NCBI GenBank assembly: GCA_000023185.1
Contig: CP001624.1
Coordinates: 124,001-188,000, forward strand
Reading direction: 5' to 3'
From: Rhizobium leguminosarum bv. trifolii WSM1325
Lineage (GTDB): Bacteria; Pseudomonadota; Alphaproteobacteria; Rhizobiales; Rhizobiaceae
Length of the DNA stretch: 64,000 bases
Under the pieces are notes generated by a model, which was not told the DNA's origin, made no database searches, and saw nothing but the letters and a program-made list of their open reading frames with translations. Positions 52,007 to 61,645 of this stretch are shown here, in pieces (the stretch's first letter is position 1; every line of letters begins with the position of its first letter). A program made the position numbers and the translations under genes.

Positions 52007-53194
52007 ATGCAGCATACGCGCGAAGTTTTCGACTGGGCCGATCCGTTCCGCCTGGTGGAGCAACTGACCAGCGAAGAGCGCATGGTGCAGGACACCGCCC
52101 ATGCCTATGCGCAGGAAAAGCTTGCTCCCCGCGTTCTCGACGCCTTCCGCAATGAAAAGACCGATCCTGAGATCTTCCGCGAAATGGGTGAACTCGGGCT
52201 GCTCGGCCCGACCATCTCGCCGGATTATGGCGGCGCCGGTCTCGGTTACGTCGCCTACGGCCTGATCGCCCGCGAGGTCGAAAAGGTCGACAGCGGTTAC
52301 CGCTCGATGATGAGCGTCCAGTCCTCACTGGTGATGGTGCCGATCGAAACCTTCGGGTCTGAGGCGCAGAAGCTGAAATACCTGCCGAAACTCGCCACCG
52401 GCGAATGGATCGGCTGCTTCGGCCTGACCGAACCCGATCATGGCTCCGACCCCGGCTCGATGGCGACACGCGCCAAGAAGGTCGACGGCGGCTACAGCCT
52501 CACCGGCTCGAAGACCTGGATCTCCAACGCGCCGATCGCCGATGTCTTCGTCGTCTGGGCAAAGACCGAGGACGGCCTCATCCGTGGCTTCATCCTCGAA
52601 AAGGGCTGGAAAGGGCTTTCGGCTCCCGCCATCCACGGCAAGGTGGGCTTGCGCGCCTCGATAACAGGCGAAGTGGTGATGGACGGGGTCTTCGTGCCGG
52701 AGGAAAACCTTCTGCCTGATGTCACCGGCCTCAAGGGACCATTCACCTGCCTCAACTCGGCCCGTTTCGGCATCGCCTGGGGCGCACTTGGTGCTGCCGA
52801 GGATTGTTATGCCAGAGCCCGGCAATATACGCTCGAGCGCAAGCAGTTCGGCCGGCCGCTTGCCGCCAACCAGCTGATCCAGAAGAAGCTCGCCGACATG
52901 GCGGCGGAGATCTCGCTCGGCCTTCAAGGCTGCCTGCGGCTTGGCCGCATGAAGGAGGAAGGCCATCCGCCGGTGGAGCTGACCTCGATCTTGAAGCGCA
53001 ACAGCTGCGGCAAGGCGCTGGAGATTGCGCGGGCGGCCCGCGACATGCTCGGCGGCAACGGCATCTCCGACGAATTCGGCATCGCCCGTCATCTCGTCAA
53101 CCTCGAAGTGGTCAACACCTATGAGGGCACGCACGACATCCACGCGCTGATCATCGGCCGGGCGATCACCGGCATTGCCGCCTTTGCGAACTAA
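52007..53194 (+). CDS. gcdH: glutaryl-CoA dehydrogenase
   Basis: A 395-residue acyl-CoA dehydrogenase that converts glutaryl-CoA to crotonyl-CoA in lysine and tryptophan breakdown. Features are [12 protein letters not shown] (substrate Arg region), [29 protein letters not shown] and the catalytic Glu373 in [19 protein letters not shown], the GCDH-specific arrangement. GAGGAGA precedes the ATG. The usual electron acceptor is ETF. Confidence 0.92.
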   Translation: MQHTREVFDWADPFRLVEQLTSEERMVQDTAHAYAQEKLAPRVLDAFRNEKTDPEIFREMGELGLLGPTISPDYGGAGLGYVAYGLIAREVEKVDSGYRSMMSVQSSLVMVPIETFGSEAQKLKYLPKLATGEWIGCFGLTEPDHGSDPGSMATRAKKVDGGYSLTGSKTWISNAPIADVFVVWAKTEDGLIRGFILEKGWKGLSAPAIHGKVGLRASITGEVVMDGVFVPEENLLPDVTGLKGPFTCLNSARFGIAWGALGAAEDCYARARQYTLERKQFGRPLAANQLIQKKLADMAAEISLGLQGCLRLGRMKEEGHPPVELTSILKRNSCGKALEIARAARDMLGGNGISDEFGIARHLVNLEVVNTYEGTHDIHALIIGRAITGIAAFAN

Positions 53195-53198
53195 TACA

Positions 53199-53295
53199 TG
53201 CCGCCCAAAAGTGTGCAGCGGTTTTGGGACAACGGTGTGCATAAAACAGAGACCTAAGCGCGTCGCATGATTCCGGTTTGACGCGACGCGCTTAG
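53199..53295. repeat. dispersed rhizobial palindromic repeat
   Basis: A GCCCAAAAGTGTGCAGCGG segment, then GACAACGG and TGCATAAAACAGAGACC, is followed by a perfect 13-bp hairpin, CTAAGCGCGTCGC (53254-53266) with its complement at 53283-53295. I recall this type of element in many rhizobial intergenic regions. It lies right after gcdH and could terminate it. Confidence 0.65.
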
Positions 53296-53384
53296 CCTTT
53301 GACGCGAAAGGGCGAATTGCCACGCGCCTGACAATGTGCAACCTTCCCTGACGACGGCAAGAGCCGGCAAAAAGGGGATCATGC

Positions 53385-53846
53385 ATGTTTCTGCTTCTTG
53401 CATTACTGATTGGTGTCATTGCCGGGCTTCGCACGATGACCGCGCCTGCCGCCGTTGCCTGGGGCGCGGCGCTTGGATGGTTTGATGTCTCGCAGACGCC
53501 GCTTGCCTTCATGGGTTACCAGTGGACGCCGTGGATCTTCACGCTTCTCGCCATCGTCGAACTGATCGCTGACCAGTTGCCGACCACGCCGTCGCGCAAG
53601 GTGCCGATGCAGTTCGGCGCCCGCATCGTCTCCGGCGCGCTGGCCGGCGCCACGATCGGCGCCGCCAGCAGCCTGCTTTTCGGCGGGCTGATTGCCGGCG
53701 TGATCGGCGCCGTCATCGGCACATATGGTGGCGCCACCGTCCGCGGCAGACTTGCCGCGTCCTTCGGCAAGGATCTGCCGGCCGCTCTCATCGAGGATGC
53801 CGTCGCCGTCATCGGCGCGGTGCTGATCGTGGGGGCCGTCGCATGA
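53385..53846 (+). CDS. DUF4126 family membrane protein
   Basis: A 153-residue membrane protein with four or five hydrophobic segments, beginning LLALLIGVIAGLRTMTAPAAVAWGAALGWF, the family's N-terminal mark. A glycine-rich repeat region (GALAGATIGAASSLLFGGLIAG) follows. Function unknown. Its stop overlaps the start of the flavin reductase gene (ATGA), so the two are translated together. Confidence 0.82.
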   Translation: MFLLLALLIGVIAGLRTMTAPAAVAWGAALGWFDVSQTPLAFMGYQWTPWIFTLLAIVELIADQLPTTPSRKVPMQFGARIVSGALAGATIGAASSLLFGGLIAGVIGAVIGTYGGATVRGRLAASFGKDLPAALIEDAVAVIGAVLIVGAVA

Positions 53847-55204
53847 AAAGCTTCGACGCCATCGTTATCGGCGCCGGCCAGGCCGGCCCGTTTCTTGCCG
53901 CAAGGATGGTCGAAAAGGGCATGAAGGTGGCGCTGATCGAGCGCAAGTTCCTCGGAGGCACCTGCGTCAACGCCGGCTGCATGCCGACGAAAACGCTGGT
54001 CGCCAGCGCCCGCGCCGCCCATGTCGCAAGAAACGGCGCCACCTACGGCGTCAATATCCCAGGCGAGATCGCCATCGACATGAAGGTGGTCAGGGCGCGC
54101 GCCGAAACCGTGACCATGAACGCCCGCAACGGCCTGATCGGCTGGTTCGCCGGCATGGACGGCATGACCGTTATCTATGGCCACGCCCGTTTCGAGGACC
54201 CGAAGACCGTCAGCGTCAACGGCGAAACACTGACCGCACCGCGCATCTTTCTCAATGTCGGAGCACGGCCAGTTATCCCCGATCTGCCCGGGATCAACGA
54301 TATCGATTACCTCACCAGCACTTCGATCATCGATCTCGACTCCCTGCCACGGCATCTGGCCGTCATCGGCGGCAGTTATATCGGGCTGGAATTCGCGCAG
54401 ATGTATCGCCGTTTCGGCGCCGAAATCAGCGTTATCGAGCATGGTCCGAAGCTCGCATCGCGCGAGGACGAGGATATATCCGACGCGATCGCCGACGTCC
54501 TGCGCTCGGAGGGCATCGACATTCATACCGGCGCCAGCGAGATCGCCTTTTCCAAGAGCAGCGACGGAATAACGGTCGCCACCGATTCAGCGAGGATCGA
54601 TGCGAGCCATGTGCTGATTGCCACCGGCCGCAAACCGAACACCGACGATCTCGGCCTCGATGCCGCCGGCGTCATCACCGACGGACGCGGCTTCATTACC
54701 GTCGACGACAAGCTTGCCACCAATGTCGACGGCATCTGGGCGCTCGGCGACTGTAACGGCCACGGCGCCTTCACTCACACCTCCTACAATGATTTCGAGA
54801 TCGCCGCCGCCAATCTGCTCGACAGCGACGACCGCAAACTCTCGAGCCGCATCCTGGCCTATGCGCTTTATATCGACCCGCCGCTTGGCCGTGTCGGCAT
54901 GACGGAGAAGCAGGCGCGCGCCTCGGGACACAAGATCCTGATCTCGACCCGGCCGATGAGCCGCGTCGGCCGCGCCAGCGAGCGCGGCGAGACCAAAGGC
55001 TTCATGAAAGTGATCGCCGACGCGGAGACCAAAAAAATCCTCGGCGCGGCGATACTCGGCATCGAGGGCGACGAGGTGATCCACGGCATCATCGACGCGA
55101 TGAATGCAGGAACGACCTATCCCGCATTGCAATGGTCGGTGCCTATCCATCCGACGGTGTCGGAGCTGATCCCGACGCTGCTTGGGGATTTGAAGCCGGT
55201 TTAG
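53843..55204 (+). CDS. pyridine nucleotide-disulfide oxidoreductase (mercuric-reductase-like)
   Basis: A 453-residue flavoprotein. FAD-binding AIVIGAGQAGPFLAAR is at residues 6-21, the redox disulfide GGTCVNAGCMPTK has Cys41 and Cys46, the NAD-binding VIGGSYIGLEFAQ is mid-protein, and WALGDCNGHGAFT and the His-Pro of HPTVSEL complete the active site. The paired cysteines of MerA's metal-binding N and C termini are absent, so it is probably not a mercury reductase. Substrate unknown. Coupled to the DUF4126 gene. Confidence 0.88.
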   Translation: MKSFDAIVIGAGQAGPFLAARMVEKGMKVALIERKFLGGTCVNAGCMPTKTLVASARAAHVARNGATYGVNIPGEIAIDMKVVRARAETVTMNARNGLIGWFAGMDGMTVIYGHARFEDPKTVSVNGETLTAPRIFLNVGARPVIPDLPGINDIDYLTSTSIIDLDSLPRHLAVIGGSYIGLEFAQMYRRFGAEISVIEHGPKLASREDEDISDAIADVLRSEGIDIHTGASEIAFSKSSDGITVATDSARIDASHVLIATGRKPNTDDLGLDAAGVITDGRGFITVDDKLATNVDGIWALGDCNGHGAFTHTSYNDFEIAAANLLDSDDRKLSSRILAYALYIDPPLGRVGMTEKQARASGHKILISTRPMSRVGRASERGETKGFMKVIADAETKKILGAAILGIEGDEVIHGIIDAMNAGTTYPALQWSVPIHPTVSELIPTLLGDLKPV

Positions 55205-55247
55205 CGATGAATTGATGCTTCGAAATCGACAGCTGGAGGCGGGCTGA

Positions 55248-55817
55248 GTGTCTATCGAACTGCTGATCGAGCACTACGGCCTGTTGGCGATATTTCTGGG
55301 CGCGGCCTTCGAAGGCGAAACAGCCGCCTTCCTCGGCGGCGTCATTTCCCACCGCGGACTGCTGACCTATTGGTCGGCGTCGCTCGCGGCAACGGCAGGA
55401 TCCTTCGCCGGCGATCAGTTCTGGTTCTTCGCCGGCCGTTATGCGGCTCGATGGGGTCTCGTGCGCCGGCTGATGGAAAGGCCGGCGCTGGCGCGCGCCA
55501 CCCGCCTTCTGGAAAGATATCCGACCGGCTTCATCCTTGCGTTTCGTTTCCTGGTGGGATTGCGGACGATCAGCCCGATCGTCATCGGGACAACGCGAAT
55601 AGCGACCGGAAAATTCATCATCCTGAATGCCGTGGCCGCGTTTGCGTGGGGGCAGCTTTTCACGGCGCTCGGCTATCTCTTCGGGCACGGCATCGAACAG
55701 GCATTGGGCCACCTTCCGCTGCACCGTCATCTGCTGATTGCAATCGGAGCCGCGGCTGTCGCCGCAGTCGCGGCCCTTGTCTTTCGCAAGATGAAACTGA
55801 GCGCCAGGCACTCATAG
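55248..55817 (+). CDS. DedA family membrane protein
   Basis: A 189-residue membrane protein of the DedA/SNARE-associated family. Visible are FLGAAFEGETAAFLGGVISH near residue 16 (acidic residue), the GDQFWFFAGRYAARWG block and the family motif FRFLVGLRTISPIVIGTTR with its arginines. These act in phospholipid scrambling and membrane homeostasis. GTG start with GGAGGCGGG upstream. A RIME-like repeat follows. Confidence 0.88.
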   Translation: MSIELLIEHYGLLAIFLGAAFEGETAAFLGGVISHRGLLTYWSASLAATAGSFAGDQFWFFAGRYAARWGLVRRLMERPALARATRLLERYPTGFILAFRFLVGLRTISPIVIGTTRIATGKFIILNAVAAFAWGQLFTALGYLFGHGIEQALGHLPLHRHLLIAIGAAAVAAVAALVFRKMKLSARHS

Positions 55818-55831
55818 CGGTATGACGTCCT

Positions 55832-55947
55832 AGAACAGGATGATTTTAGGCCGGGTCGGCCTAAAACCCGAATCCTGTTCTAAATTATATAGTTGGAGCA
55901 TGATGTTGTCCGAAAACCGATCACACTTTTCGGCATCATCATGGTCT
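55832..55947. repeat. RIME-like palindromic mosaic element, copy 2
   Basis: It aligns end to end with the copy at 787-900. The arms are AGAACAGGAT (55832-55841) and ATCCTGTTCT, with a perfect inner TTTTAGGCC/GGCCTAAAA here. The second hairpin (GGAGCATGATG and the CATCATCATGGTCT region) has drifted. It separates convergent dedA and the polyol dehydrogenase gene and overlaps the latter's stop codon. Confidence 0.8.
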
Positions 55948-56989
55948 AGTCCATCACGATCTGCAGCTTCACGTCGCTTGGCCGGGCCTCGACGGCGCGA
56001 TCAAACGCCTTGATCGAATCTTCGAACTTAAAGGTCTCTGATATCAGCGGCTTCAGATCCACGCGTCCCGAGCCGAGCAGCGCGATCGAGCGCTCATACT
56101 GATGCGCGTAGCGGAACACTGTCTCGATGCGGATTTCCTTGGTGGATGCCGTCGAGACGTCGAAGCCGATCGGGTTGACCGGCAGGCCGACGACGACGAT
56201 GACGCCGCCTGGGCGCGGCAGCGCCATGATCGTCTCCCAGGCCTTCGGCGACCCGGAGCATTCGAAGACGACATCGGCGCCCCAGCCGTCGGTCAGCCGG
56301 GCAACCTCTTCGGCCAGGTTCTTCTCGCGGATATTGACCGGAATGACGCCCTGGTACTGCGCGGCGATATCGAGCTTCGGCTGGGCAAGATCGGCGACGA
56401 TGGCGCGGGCGCAGCCGCCGGCAAGCGCCGCGATCGCCACCATCGTGCCGATCGGCCCGGCGCCGAGGACGACGGCAGTATCACCAGGCGTAATCTTCGC
56501 CTTGGTGGCCGCCTGCATGCCGACGGCGAAGGGCTCGACCATGGCGCCTTCGGCGAAGCTGACATTGTCGGGCAGCTTGAAGGTGTAGTTGGCGGGATGC
56601 ACGACCTCCGGCGTCAGCACGCCGTGGATCGGCGGGGTCGCCCAGAAGGTCACGGCCGGGTCGATATTGTACATGCCGAGCCGGCTTGCCTTGGAATTCG
56701 GATCGGGAATGCCGGGCTCCATGCAGACGCGGTCGCCGACTTTCAGATGCGTGACGCCGGCGCCGACCTCGACCACCGTGCCCGCCGCCTCATGGCCGAG
56801 CACCATCGGCGCGTTGACGATGAAGGGGCCGATCTTGCCGTGCGTGTAATAATGCACGTCTGAACCGCAGACGCCGACCGTGTGGATCCTGATCTTTACC
56901 TCGCCGGGGCCGGTTTCGAGCGGCAGATCGATATCGCGGAGCGCAAGCTCATGCTGGCGCTCGAGGACAAGCGCACGGACTTTGGTCAT
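55946..56989 (-). CDS. zinc-dependent polyol dehydrogenase (xylitol dehydrogenase-like)
   Basis: A 347-residue medium-chain dehydrogenase. The catalytic zinc site is [11 protein letters not shown] and GHEAAG; the structural-zinc cysteines are mostly absent, as in the sorbitol and xylitol dehydrogenase group. The NAD site is [16 protein letters not shown] with acidic residue VADLAQPK. It oxidises a polyol such as xylitol or sorbitol to the ketose. AAGGAA precedes the ATG. Xylitol is the best guess because [14 protein letters not shown] relatives are annotated so. Confidence 0.85.
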   Translation of the reverse strand: MTKVRALVLERQHELALRDIDLPLETGPGEVKIRIHTVGVCGSDVHYYTHGKIGPFIVNAPMVLGHEAAGTVVEVGAGVTHLKVGDRVCMEPGIPDPNSKASRLGMYNIDPAVTFWATPPIHGVLTPEVVHPANYTFKLPDNVSFAEGAMVEPFAVGMQAATKAKITPGDTAVVLGAGPIGTMVAIAALAGGCARAIVADLAQPKLDIAAQYQGVIPVNIREKNLAEEVARLTDGWGADVVFECSGSPKAWETIMALPRPGGVIVVVGLPVNPIGFDVSTASTKEIRIETVFRYAHQYERSIALLGSGRVDLKPLISETFKFEDSIKAFDRAVEARPSDVKLQIVMD

Positions 56990-57059
56990 CGTCGGTTTCC
57001 TTCCCTAGTGGCTTGCCCATGGTTTCATCGGGCAGCGTTGAAGCCGACTATAAAGCCCG

Positions 57060-57093
57060 AAGCCTTCCCAATTCAACCAGATTGAGAAGGCTT
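57060..57093. promoter_or_regulatory. long interrupted palindrome in the divergent polyol dehydrogenase-kdp region
   Basis: AAGCCTTCCCAAT (57060-57072) and ATTGAGAAGGCTT (57081-57093) pair over 13 bp with one mismatch across an 8-base loop. It lies about 70 bases upstream of the polyol dehydrogenase start and could be an operator or leader hairpin for that gene. The rest of the 392-base gap (56990-57381) holds the AT-rich kdp box and no gene. Confidence 0.4.
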
Positions 57094-57205
57094 TTGCTCA
57101 ACAAATGAAAAACTGCTCACGCAGATCTGCCGCGGCTCAGCACCGGCAGCGGCCCGTCCGAAAACTGCGCCAGCCTGGTCCGACGGCGAGCGGCCTCGTA
57201 AGGGC

Positions 57206-57223
57206 ATTTATAAGATTTTTATA
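57206..57223. promoter_or_regulatory. candidate KdpE box upstream of the kdp operon
   Basis: ATTTATAAGATTTTTATA is strikingly AT-rich in an otherwise GC-rich region, with TTTATA occurring twice in tandem. It resembles the T-rich KdpE site of enterobacteria and lies about 160 bases before the first small ORF. Confidence 0.4.
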
Positions 57224-57381
57224 TAGATGGCCTGTCGTCCGTCTCGAACCTTTATGCGCTTCGGCTCCATATTGATGGCCGAGAGATCGAAAGATCATCT
57301 CCACGCCAGAAAGCATGAAAGGCGGCCTCCCAGCGCCCTTTGTCTTGTCTGACTCCAAGAAGAACAACAGGAGTCACGATC

Positions 57382-57465
57382 ATGATGGATATCATTTTAC
57401 TTGGCACCGCGATCATATTCTTCGCGCTGTGCTTTGCCTACACCCGAGCCTGCGACAGGCTTTGA
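57382..57465 (+). CDS. 27-residue membrane peptide at the head of the kdp operon
   Basis: MMDIILLGTAIIFFALCFAY followed by TRACDRL. One hydrophobic segment and a CDRL tail. Similar peptides ending in CDRL precede kdpF in other kdp operons, to my recollection. GGAG lies upstream of the ATG. It is only 14 bases ahead of kdpF. It may be an extra Kdp-complex peptide; its function is not known to me. Confidence 0.6.
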   Translation: MMDIILLGTAIIFFALCFAYTRACDRL

Positions 57466-57479
57466 CCGGAGAAACGACG

Positions 57480-57569
57480 ATGACCCTCGATTATGTCTTG
57501 AGCGGTGCCGTGACCGTGTTTCTCACCGTTTACCTCACCTACGCTCTCCTTCGCCCAGAACGCTTTTGA
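57480..57569 (+). CDS. kdpF: potassium-transporting ATPase small subunit
   Basis: A 29-residue peptide (MTLDYVLSGAVTVFLTVYLT then YALLRPERF) with one transmembrane helix and the LxRPExF ending of KdpF. It stabilises the KdpABC complex in the inner membrane. Sits 69 bases before kdpA. Confidence 0.85.
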   Translation: MTLDYVLSGAVTVFLTVYLTYALLRPERF

Positions 57570-57638
57570 AGAGAACTGGCGCTTCTGCGGTCGCCCATGC
57601 GCGACCGAGAGGCAGCCGGGTATTGAAAGTTTACCTCC

Positions 57639-59342
57639 ATGACCCTCAACGGATGGCTTCAGATCCTGCTTTACTGCGGGATCGTCCTCGTGCTCGTCAA
57701 ACCGCTCGGCGGTTACATGACGCGTGTCTTCAGCGGCGAGCGCACTTTCCTGTCACCGGTCCTCGTTCCGATCGAACGGGGGCTTTACCGCCTTGCCGGC
57801 ACCAGCGAAGGCGAGGAACAGCATTGGACCTCTTATGCCTTCGCCGTGCTGCTCTTCAGCCTGCTTGGTGTCATCATACTTTACGCGCTGCAACGCTTGC
57901 AGGGCGGCCTTCCCTATAATCCGGCCGGCATGGCAGCCGTCCCGCCCGAGCTTTCCTTCAACACCGCCGTCAGCTTCGTCAGCAACACCAACTGGCAGAA
58001 CTACGGCGGCGAAAGCACGATGTCCTATCTGACCCAGATGGCCGGCTTCACCGTCCAGAACTTCGTCTCTGCGGCGACGGGCATCGCCATCGCGCTCGCC
58101 TTCATCCGCGCCTTCTCGCGCGCTTCGGGCAAGGTCGTCGGCAATTTCTGGGTCGATATGACGAGGGCAACCTTCTATGTGCTGCTGCCGATCTGCATCG
58201 TGCTGACACTGGTCTACGTCTACCTCGGCGTGCCGCAGACGCTTGGCGCTTATGTCAATGCCACCACGCTCGAAGGTGCGCAGCAGACGATTGCCGTCGG
58301 GCCTGTCGCCTCGCAGCTTGCGATCAAGATGCTCGGCACCAATGGCGGCGGCTTCTTCAACGCCAATTCGGCCCATCCGTTCGAAAATCCCGACGCGATC
58401 TCCAATCTCATCCAGATGGTCTCGATCTTCGCGATCGGTGCGGCTTTGACCAACGTCTTCGGCCGCATGGTCGGCAACCAGCGCCAGGGTTGGGCGATCC
58501 TTGCCACGATGGGCATCCTGTTCATCGTCGGTGTCGGTGTCACCTATTGGGCGGAAGCTGCCGGCAACCCGCTGATGCATGCTTTCGGTCTTGGCGGCGG
58601 CAATATGGAAGGCAAGGAAGTCCGCTTCGGCGTCGCCCTGTCCTCGCTCTTTGCGGTCATCACCACCGCGGCCTCGTGCGGCGCGGTCAATGCGATGCAC
58701 GGCAGCTTCACCGCACTCGGCGGCCTCATCCCGCTGATCAACATCCAGCTCGGCGAAGTTATCGTCGGCGGTGTCGGCGCGGGTTTCTACGGCATTCTGC
58801 TCTTCATCATCGTCGCAGTCTTCGTCGCCGGCCTGATGGTTGGCCGCACGCCGGAATATCTCGGCAAGAAAATCGAGGCGAAAGAAATGAAGATGGCCGT
58901 TCTCGCCATCCTCTGCCTGCCGCTCGCCATGCTGGTCTTCACGGCAATCGCAAGCGTCCTTCCAAGTGCGGTTGCATCGGTCGGGACCGCCGGCCCGCAC
59001 GGCTTCTCCGAAATCCTCTATGCCTATAGCTCGGCTGCGGCCAATAACGGCTCGGCTTTCGGCGGCCTCACCGGCAATACGCCCTGGTACAACATCACCC
59101 TTGGCCTCGGCATGCTGATGGGCCGCTTCCTGGTCATCATCCCGGCGCTTGCCATCGCCGGTTCGCTGATCGCCAAGAAGTCGGTTCCAGCCTCGGCAGG
59201 CACCTTCCCGACGGATGGTCCGCTCTTTGTCGGCCTGCTCGTCGGCACGATCCTGATCGTCGGCGGCCTGACCTTCTTCCCGGCGCTGGCGCTTGGCCCT
59301 GTCGTCGAGCACCTGGTCATGATCGCCGGCCAGACCTTCTGA
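57639..59342 (+). CDS. kdpA: potassium-transporting ATPase subunit A
   Basis: A 567-residue K+-selective channel-like subunit with about ten helices. Four P-loop-like selectivity segments are seen: [41 protein letters not shown] and [27 protein letters not shown] is a KdpA hallmark. Ribosome site before the ATG at 57639 is weak (GAAAG). Followed by a small ORF before kdpB. Confidence 0.95.
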   Translation: MTLNGWLQILLYCGIVLVLVKPLGGYMTRVFSGERTFLSPVLVPIERGLYRLAGTSEGEEQHWTSYAFAVLLFSLLGVIILYALQRLQGGLPYNPAGMAAVPPELSFNTAVSFVSNTNWQNYGGESTMSYLTQMAGFTVQNFVSAATGIAIALAFIRAFSRASGKVVGNFWVDMTRATFYVLLPICIVLTLVYVYLGVPQTLGAYVNATTLEGAQQTIAVGPVASQLAIKMLGTNGGGFFNANSAHPFENPDAISNLIQMVSIFAIGAALTNVFGRMVGNQRQGWAILATMGILFIVGVGVTYWAEAAGNPLMHAFGLGGGNMEGKEVRFGVALSSLFAVITTAASCGAVNAMHGSFTALGGLIPLINIQLGEVIVGGVGAGFYGILLFIIVAVFVAGLMVGRTPEYLGKKIEAKEMKMAVLAILCLPLAMLVFTAIASVLPSAVASVGTAGPHGFSEILYAYSSAAANNGSAFGGLTGNTPWYNITLGLGMLMGRFLVIIPALAIAGSLIAKKSVPASAGTFPTDGPLFVGLLVGTILIVGGLTFFPALALGPVVEHLVMIAGQTF

Positions 59343-59351
59343 GGTGATGCC

Positions 59352-59507
59352 ATGATCCTCCGTCACAGGCTTCGCAACGCCTTCCACCCTCGTCCCGGTG
59401 CGCCGGGACGAGGGAATGGTCCGAGACCCCAAGCCTCCGACGTCATCCTGGTGATGATGGCAGGCCTCCTCGTCATCGCCGCCATCGTCAAAATCTTACA
59501 GGGCTGA
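59352..59507 (+). CDS. 51-residue membrane ORF between kdpA and kdpB
   Basis: The frame starts 9 bases after the kdpA stop. Residues ~12-28 are Pro/Gly/Arg rich ([15 protein letters not shown]) because they are encoded by a 12-bp palindrome. Residues ~32-48 form one hydrophobic segment ([19 protein letters not shown]). GAGGTGATGCC precedes the ATG. No family recognised. It may be a real small subunit or a peptide interrupted by an inserted palindromic element. Confidence 0.5.
   Translation: MILRHRLRNAFHPRPGAPGRGNGPRPQASDVILVMMAGLLVIAAIVKILQG
59387..59414. repeat. perfect 12-bp palindromic hairpin inside the small kdp ORF
   Basis: CCCTCGTCCCGG (59387-59398), loop TGCG, and the exact complement CCGGGACGAGGG (59403-59414). 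It sits in the message between kdpA and kdpB. The stem is G/C rich and would be very stable. It resembles short palindromic elements that insert in or near genes. Confidence 0.85.
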
Positions 59508-59551
59508 CCGGCTGCCGGTTCGCCATCCTCGTTTCAAAGCTGGAGTCTCTT

Positions 59552-61612
59552 ATGAGCCAGGCAAAATCCGCGAGCGTCATGGATTCTCGCATCCTCATTC
59601 CGGCCGTGGGGGCCGCTTTCAAGAAGCTAAACCCGTGGGCGCTTGCCAGAAACCCGGTCATGTTCGTCGTGGCCACGGTCTCGGTACTGACCACCGTTCT
59701 TTTCCTGCGCGATCTGGTGGCGGGCAACGGCAATCTCGGCTTCTCGTTCCAGATCAATCTCTGGCTCTGGTTCACCGTGCTCTTTGCCAATTTCGCCGAA
59801 GCCGTCGCCGAAGGCCGCGGCAAGGCGCAGGCGGATTCGCTGCGCAAAGCGCGCACCGAAACCCAGGCAAAGCTTCTAACCGGTACGGACCGCACCCAGT
59901 TCAAGTTGGTGCCCGGCACTAGCCTCAAGGTCGGCGATGTTGTGATCGTCGATGCAGGCGACATCATCCCATCAGATGGTGAAGTCATCGAAGGCGTCGC
60001 CTCCGTCAACGAAGCGGCGATAACAGGCGAATCCGCCCCTGTTATCCGCGAATCCGGCGGCGACCGCTCGGCGGTGACCGGTGGCACGCAGGTGCTGTCC
60101 GACTGGATCCGCGTGCGCATCACCGCGGCTGCCGGCTCGACCTTCATCGACCGGATGATTGCGCTCGTCGAAGGTGCGGAGCGCCAGAAGACCCCGAACG
60201 AGATCGCGCTCAACATCCTGCTTGCCGGTATGACGCTGATCTTCGTGCTCGCCACCGCGACGATCCCGAGCTTTGCCATTTATGCCGGCGGCTCGATCCC
60301 GATCATCGTGCTCGTCGCCCTCTTCGTCACGCTGATCCCGACGACAATCGGCGCGCTGCTGTCGGCAATCGGCATTGCCGGCATGGACCGCCTCGTTCGC
60401 TTCAACGTGCTCGCCATGTCCGGCCGCGCGGTCGAAGCCGCCGGCGACGTCGATACGCTGCTGCTCGACAAGACCGGCACGATCACGCTCGGCAATCGTC
60501 AGGCGACGACCTTCCGCCCGGTTCGCGGCGTTTCCGAACAGGATCTCGCCGATGCCGCCCAGCTCGCCTCGCTTGCCGACGAAACGCCGGAAGGCCGCTC
60601 CATCGTCGTGCTCGCCAAGGAGAAATATGCGATCCGCGGCCGCGACATGGCAAGCCTCAAGGCGACCTTCGTGCCCTTCACCGCCCAGACCCGCATGAGC
60701 GGTGTCGATCTCGACGGTTCCTCGATCCGCAAGGGTGCGGTCGATGCGGTGCTGGCTCATGTCAACGGCGATGCATCCTCGAAAAACGGCAGCGAGATCG
60801 TCCGTGAACTGCAATCGATCTCCGACGAGGTCGCCAAATCCGGCGGCACGCCGCTCGCCGTTGCCCGCGACGGCAGGCTGCTCGGCGTCATCCAGCTGAA
60901 GGATATCGTCAAGGGCGGCATCCGCGAGCGTTTCACCGAGCTTCGCCGCATGGGCATCCGCACCGTGATGATAACAGGCGACAACCCGCTGACGGCAGCG
61001 GCCATCGCCGCCGAGGCCGGCGTCGACGACTTCCTCGCCCAAGCCACGCCAGAGATGAAGCTGGCGCTGATGCGCGAGGAACAGTCGAAGGGCAAGCTCG
61101 TCGCCATGTGCGGCGACGGCACCAACGATGCGCCGGCGCTCGCCCAGGCCGATGTCGGCGTCGCCATGAACACCGGCACGGTCGCCGCCCGCGAGGCCGG
61201 AAACATGGTCGATCTCGATTCGGACCCGACGAAGCTCATCGAGATCGTCGAGATCGGCAAGCAACTGTTGATGACGCGCGGCGCGCTGACGACGTTTTCG
61301 ATCGCCAACGACATCGCCAAGTACTTCGCCATCATCCCGGCGATGTTCCTGACCTTCTACCCGCAGCTCGGCGTCTTGAACATCATGGGACTGTCGACGC
61401 CGCAAAGCGCCATCCTCTCGGCAATCATCTTCAATGCACTGATCATCATCGCGCTGATCCCGCTGTCGTTGAAGGGTGTCCGCTACCGTCCGATCGGCGC
61501 TGGTGCGCTGTTGTCGCGCAACCTGCTGATCTACGGCGCCGGCGGCATCATCGTCCCCTTCATCGGCATCAAGGCGATCGACATGGCTGTCGCAGCCCTC
61601 GGCCTTGCCTAA
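59552..61612 (+). CDS. kdpB: potassium-transporting P-type ATPase subunit B
   Basis: A 686-residue P-type ATPase, catalytic subunit of the KdpFABC pump. The phosphorylated residue is Asp306 in DKTGTITLG. The actuator motif is ITGESAPV, the hinge [18 protein letters not shown], and the nucleotide domain includes KGAVDAV. Seven or so hydrophobic segments. Full length for the family. Confidence 0.96.
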   Translation: MSQAKSASVMDSRILIPAVGAAFKKLNPWALARNPVMFVVATVSVLTTVLFLRDLVAGNGNLGFSFQINLWLWFTVLFANFAEAVAEGRGKAQADSLRKARTETQAKLLTGTDRTQFKLVPGTSLKVGDVVIVDAGDIIPSDGEVIEGVASVNEAAITGESAPVIRESGGDRSAVTGGTQVLSDWIRVRITAAAGSTFIDRMIALVEGAERQKTPNEIALNILLAGMTLIFVLATATIPSFAIYAGGSIPIIVLVALFVTLIPTTIGALLSAIGIAGMDRLVRFNVLAMSGRAVEAAGDVDTLLLDKTGTITLGNRQATTFRPVRGVSEQDLADAAQLASLADETPEGRSIVVLAKEKYAIRGRDMASLKATFVPFTAQTRMSGVDLDGSSIRKGAVDAVLAHVNGDASSKNGSEIVRELQSISDEVAKSGGTPLAVARDGRLLGVIQLKDIVKGGIRERFTELRRMGIRTVMITGDNPLTAAAIAAEAGVDDFLAQATPEMKLALMREEQSKGKLVAMCGDGTNDAPALAQADVGVAMNTGTVAAREAGNMVDLDSDPTKLIEIVEIGKQLLMTRGALTTFSIANDIAKYFAIIPAMFLTFYPQLGVLNIMGLSTPQSAILSAIIFNALIIIALIPLSLKGVRYRPIGAGALLSRNLLIYGAGGIIVPFIGIKAIDMAVAALGLA

Positions 61613-61645
61613 CGGAAGCCTGAATGCACTCCAAGGAGTAAGACA

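Noticed and set aside
53843..55204. Mercuric reductase (merA)
   Set aside because: Only the generic redox disulfide is present; the N- and C-terminal metal-binding cysteines and a mer operon are absent.
57753..59432. A 559-codon minus-strand frame
   Set aside because: Fully antisense to kdpA, with shadow composition and no ribosome site.
59972..61405. A 477-codon minus-strand frame
   Set aside because: Antisense to kdpB; low-complexity shadow translation.
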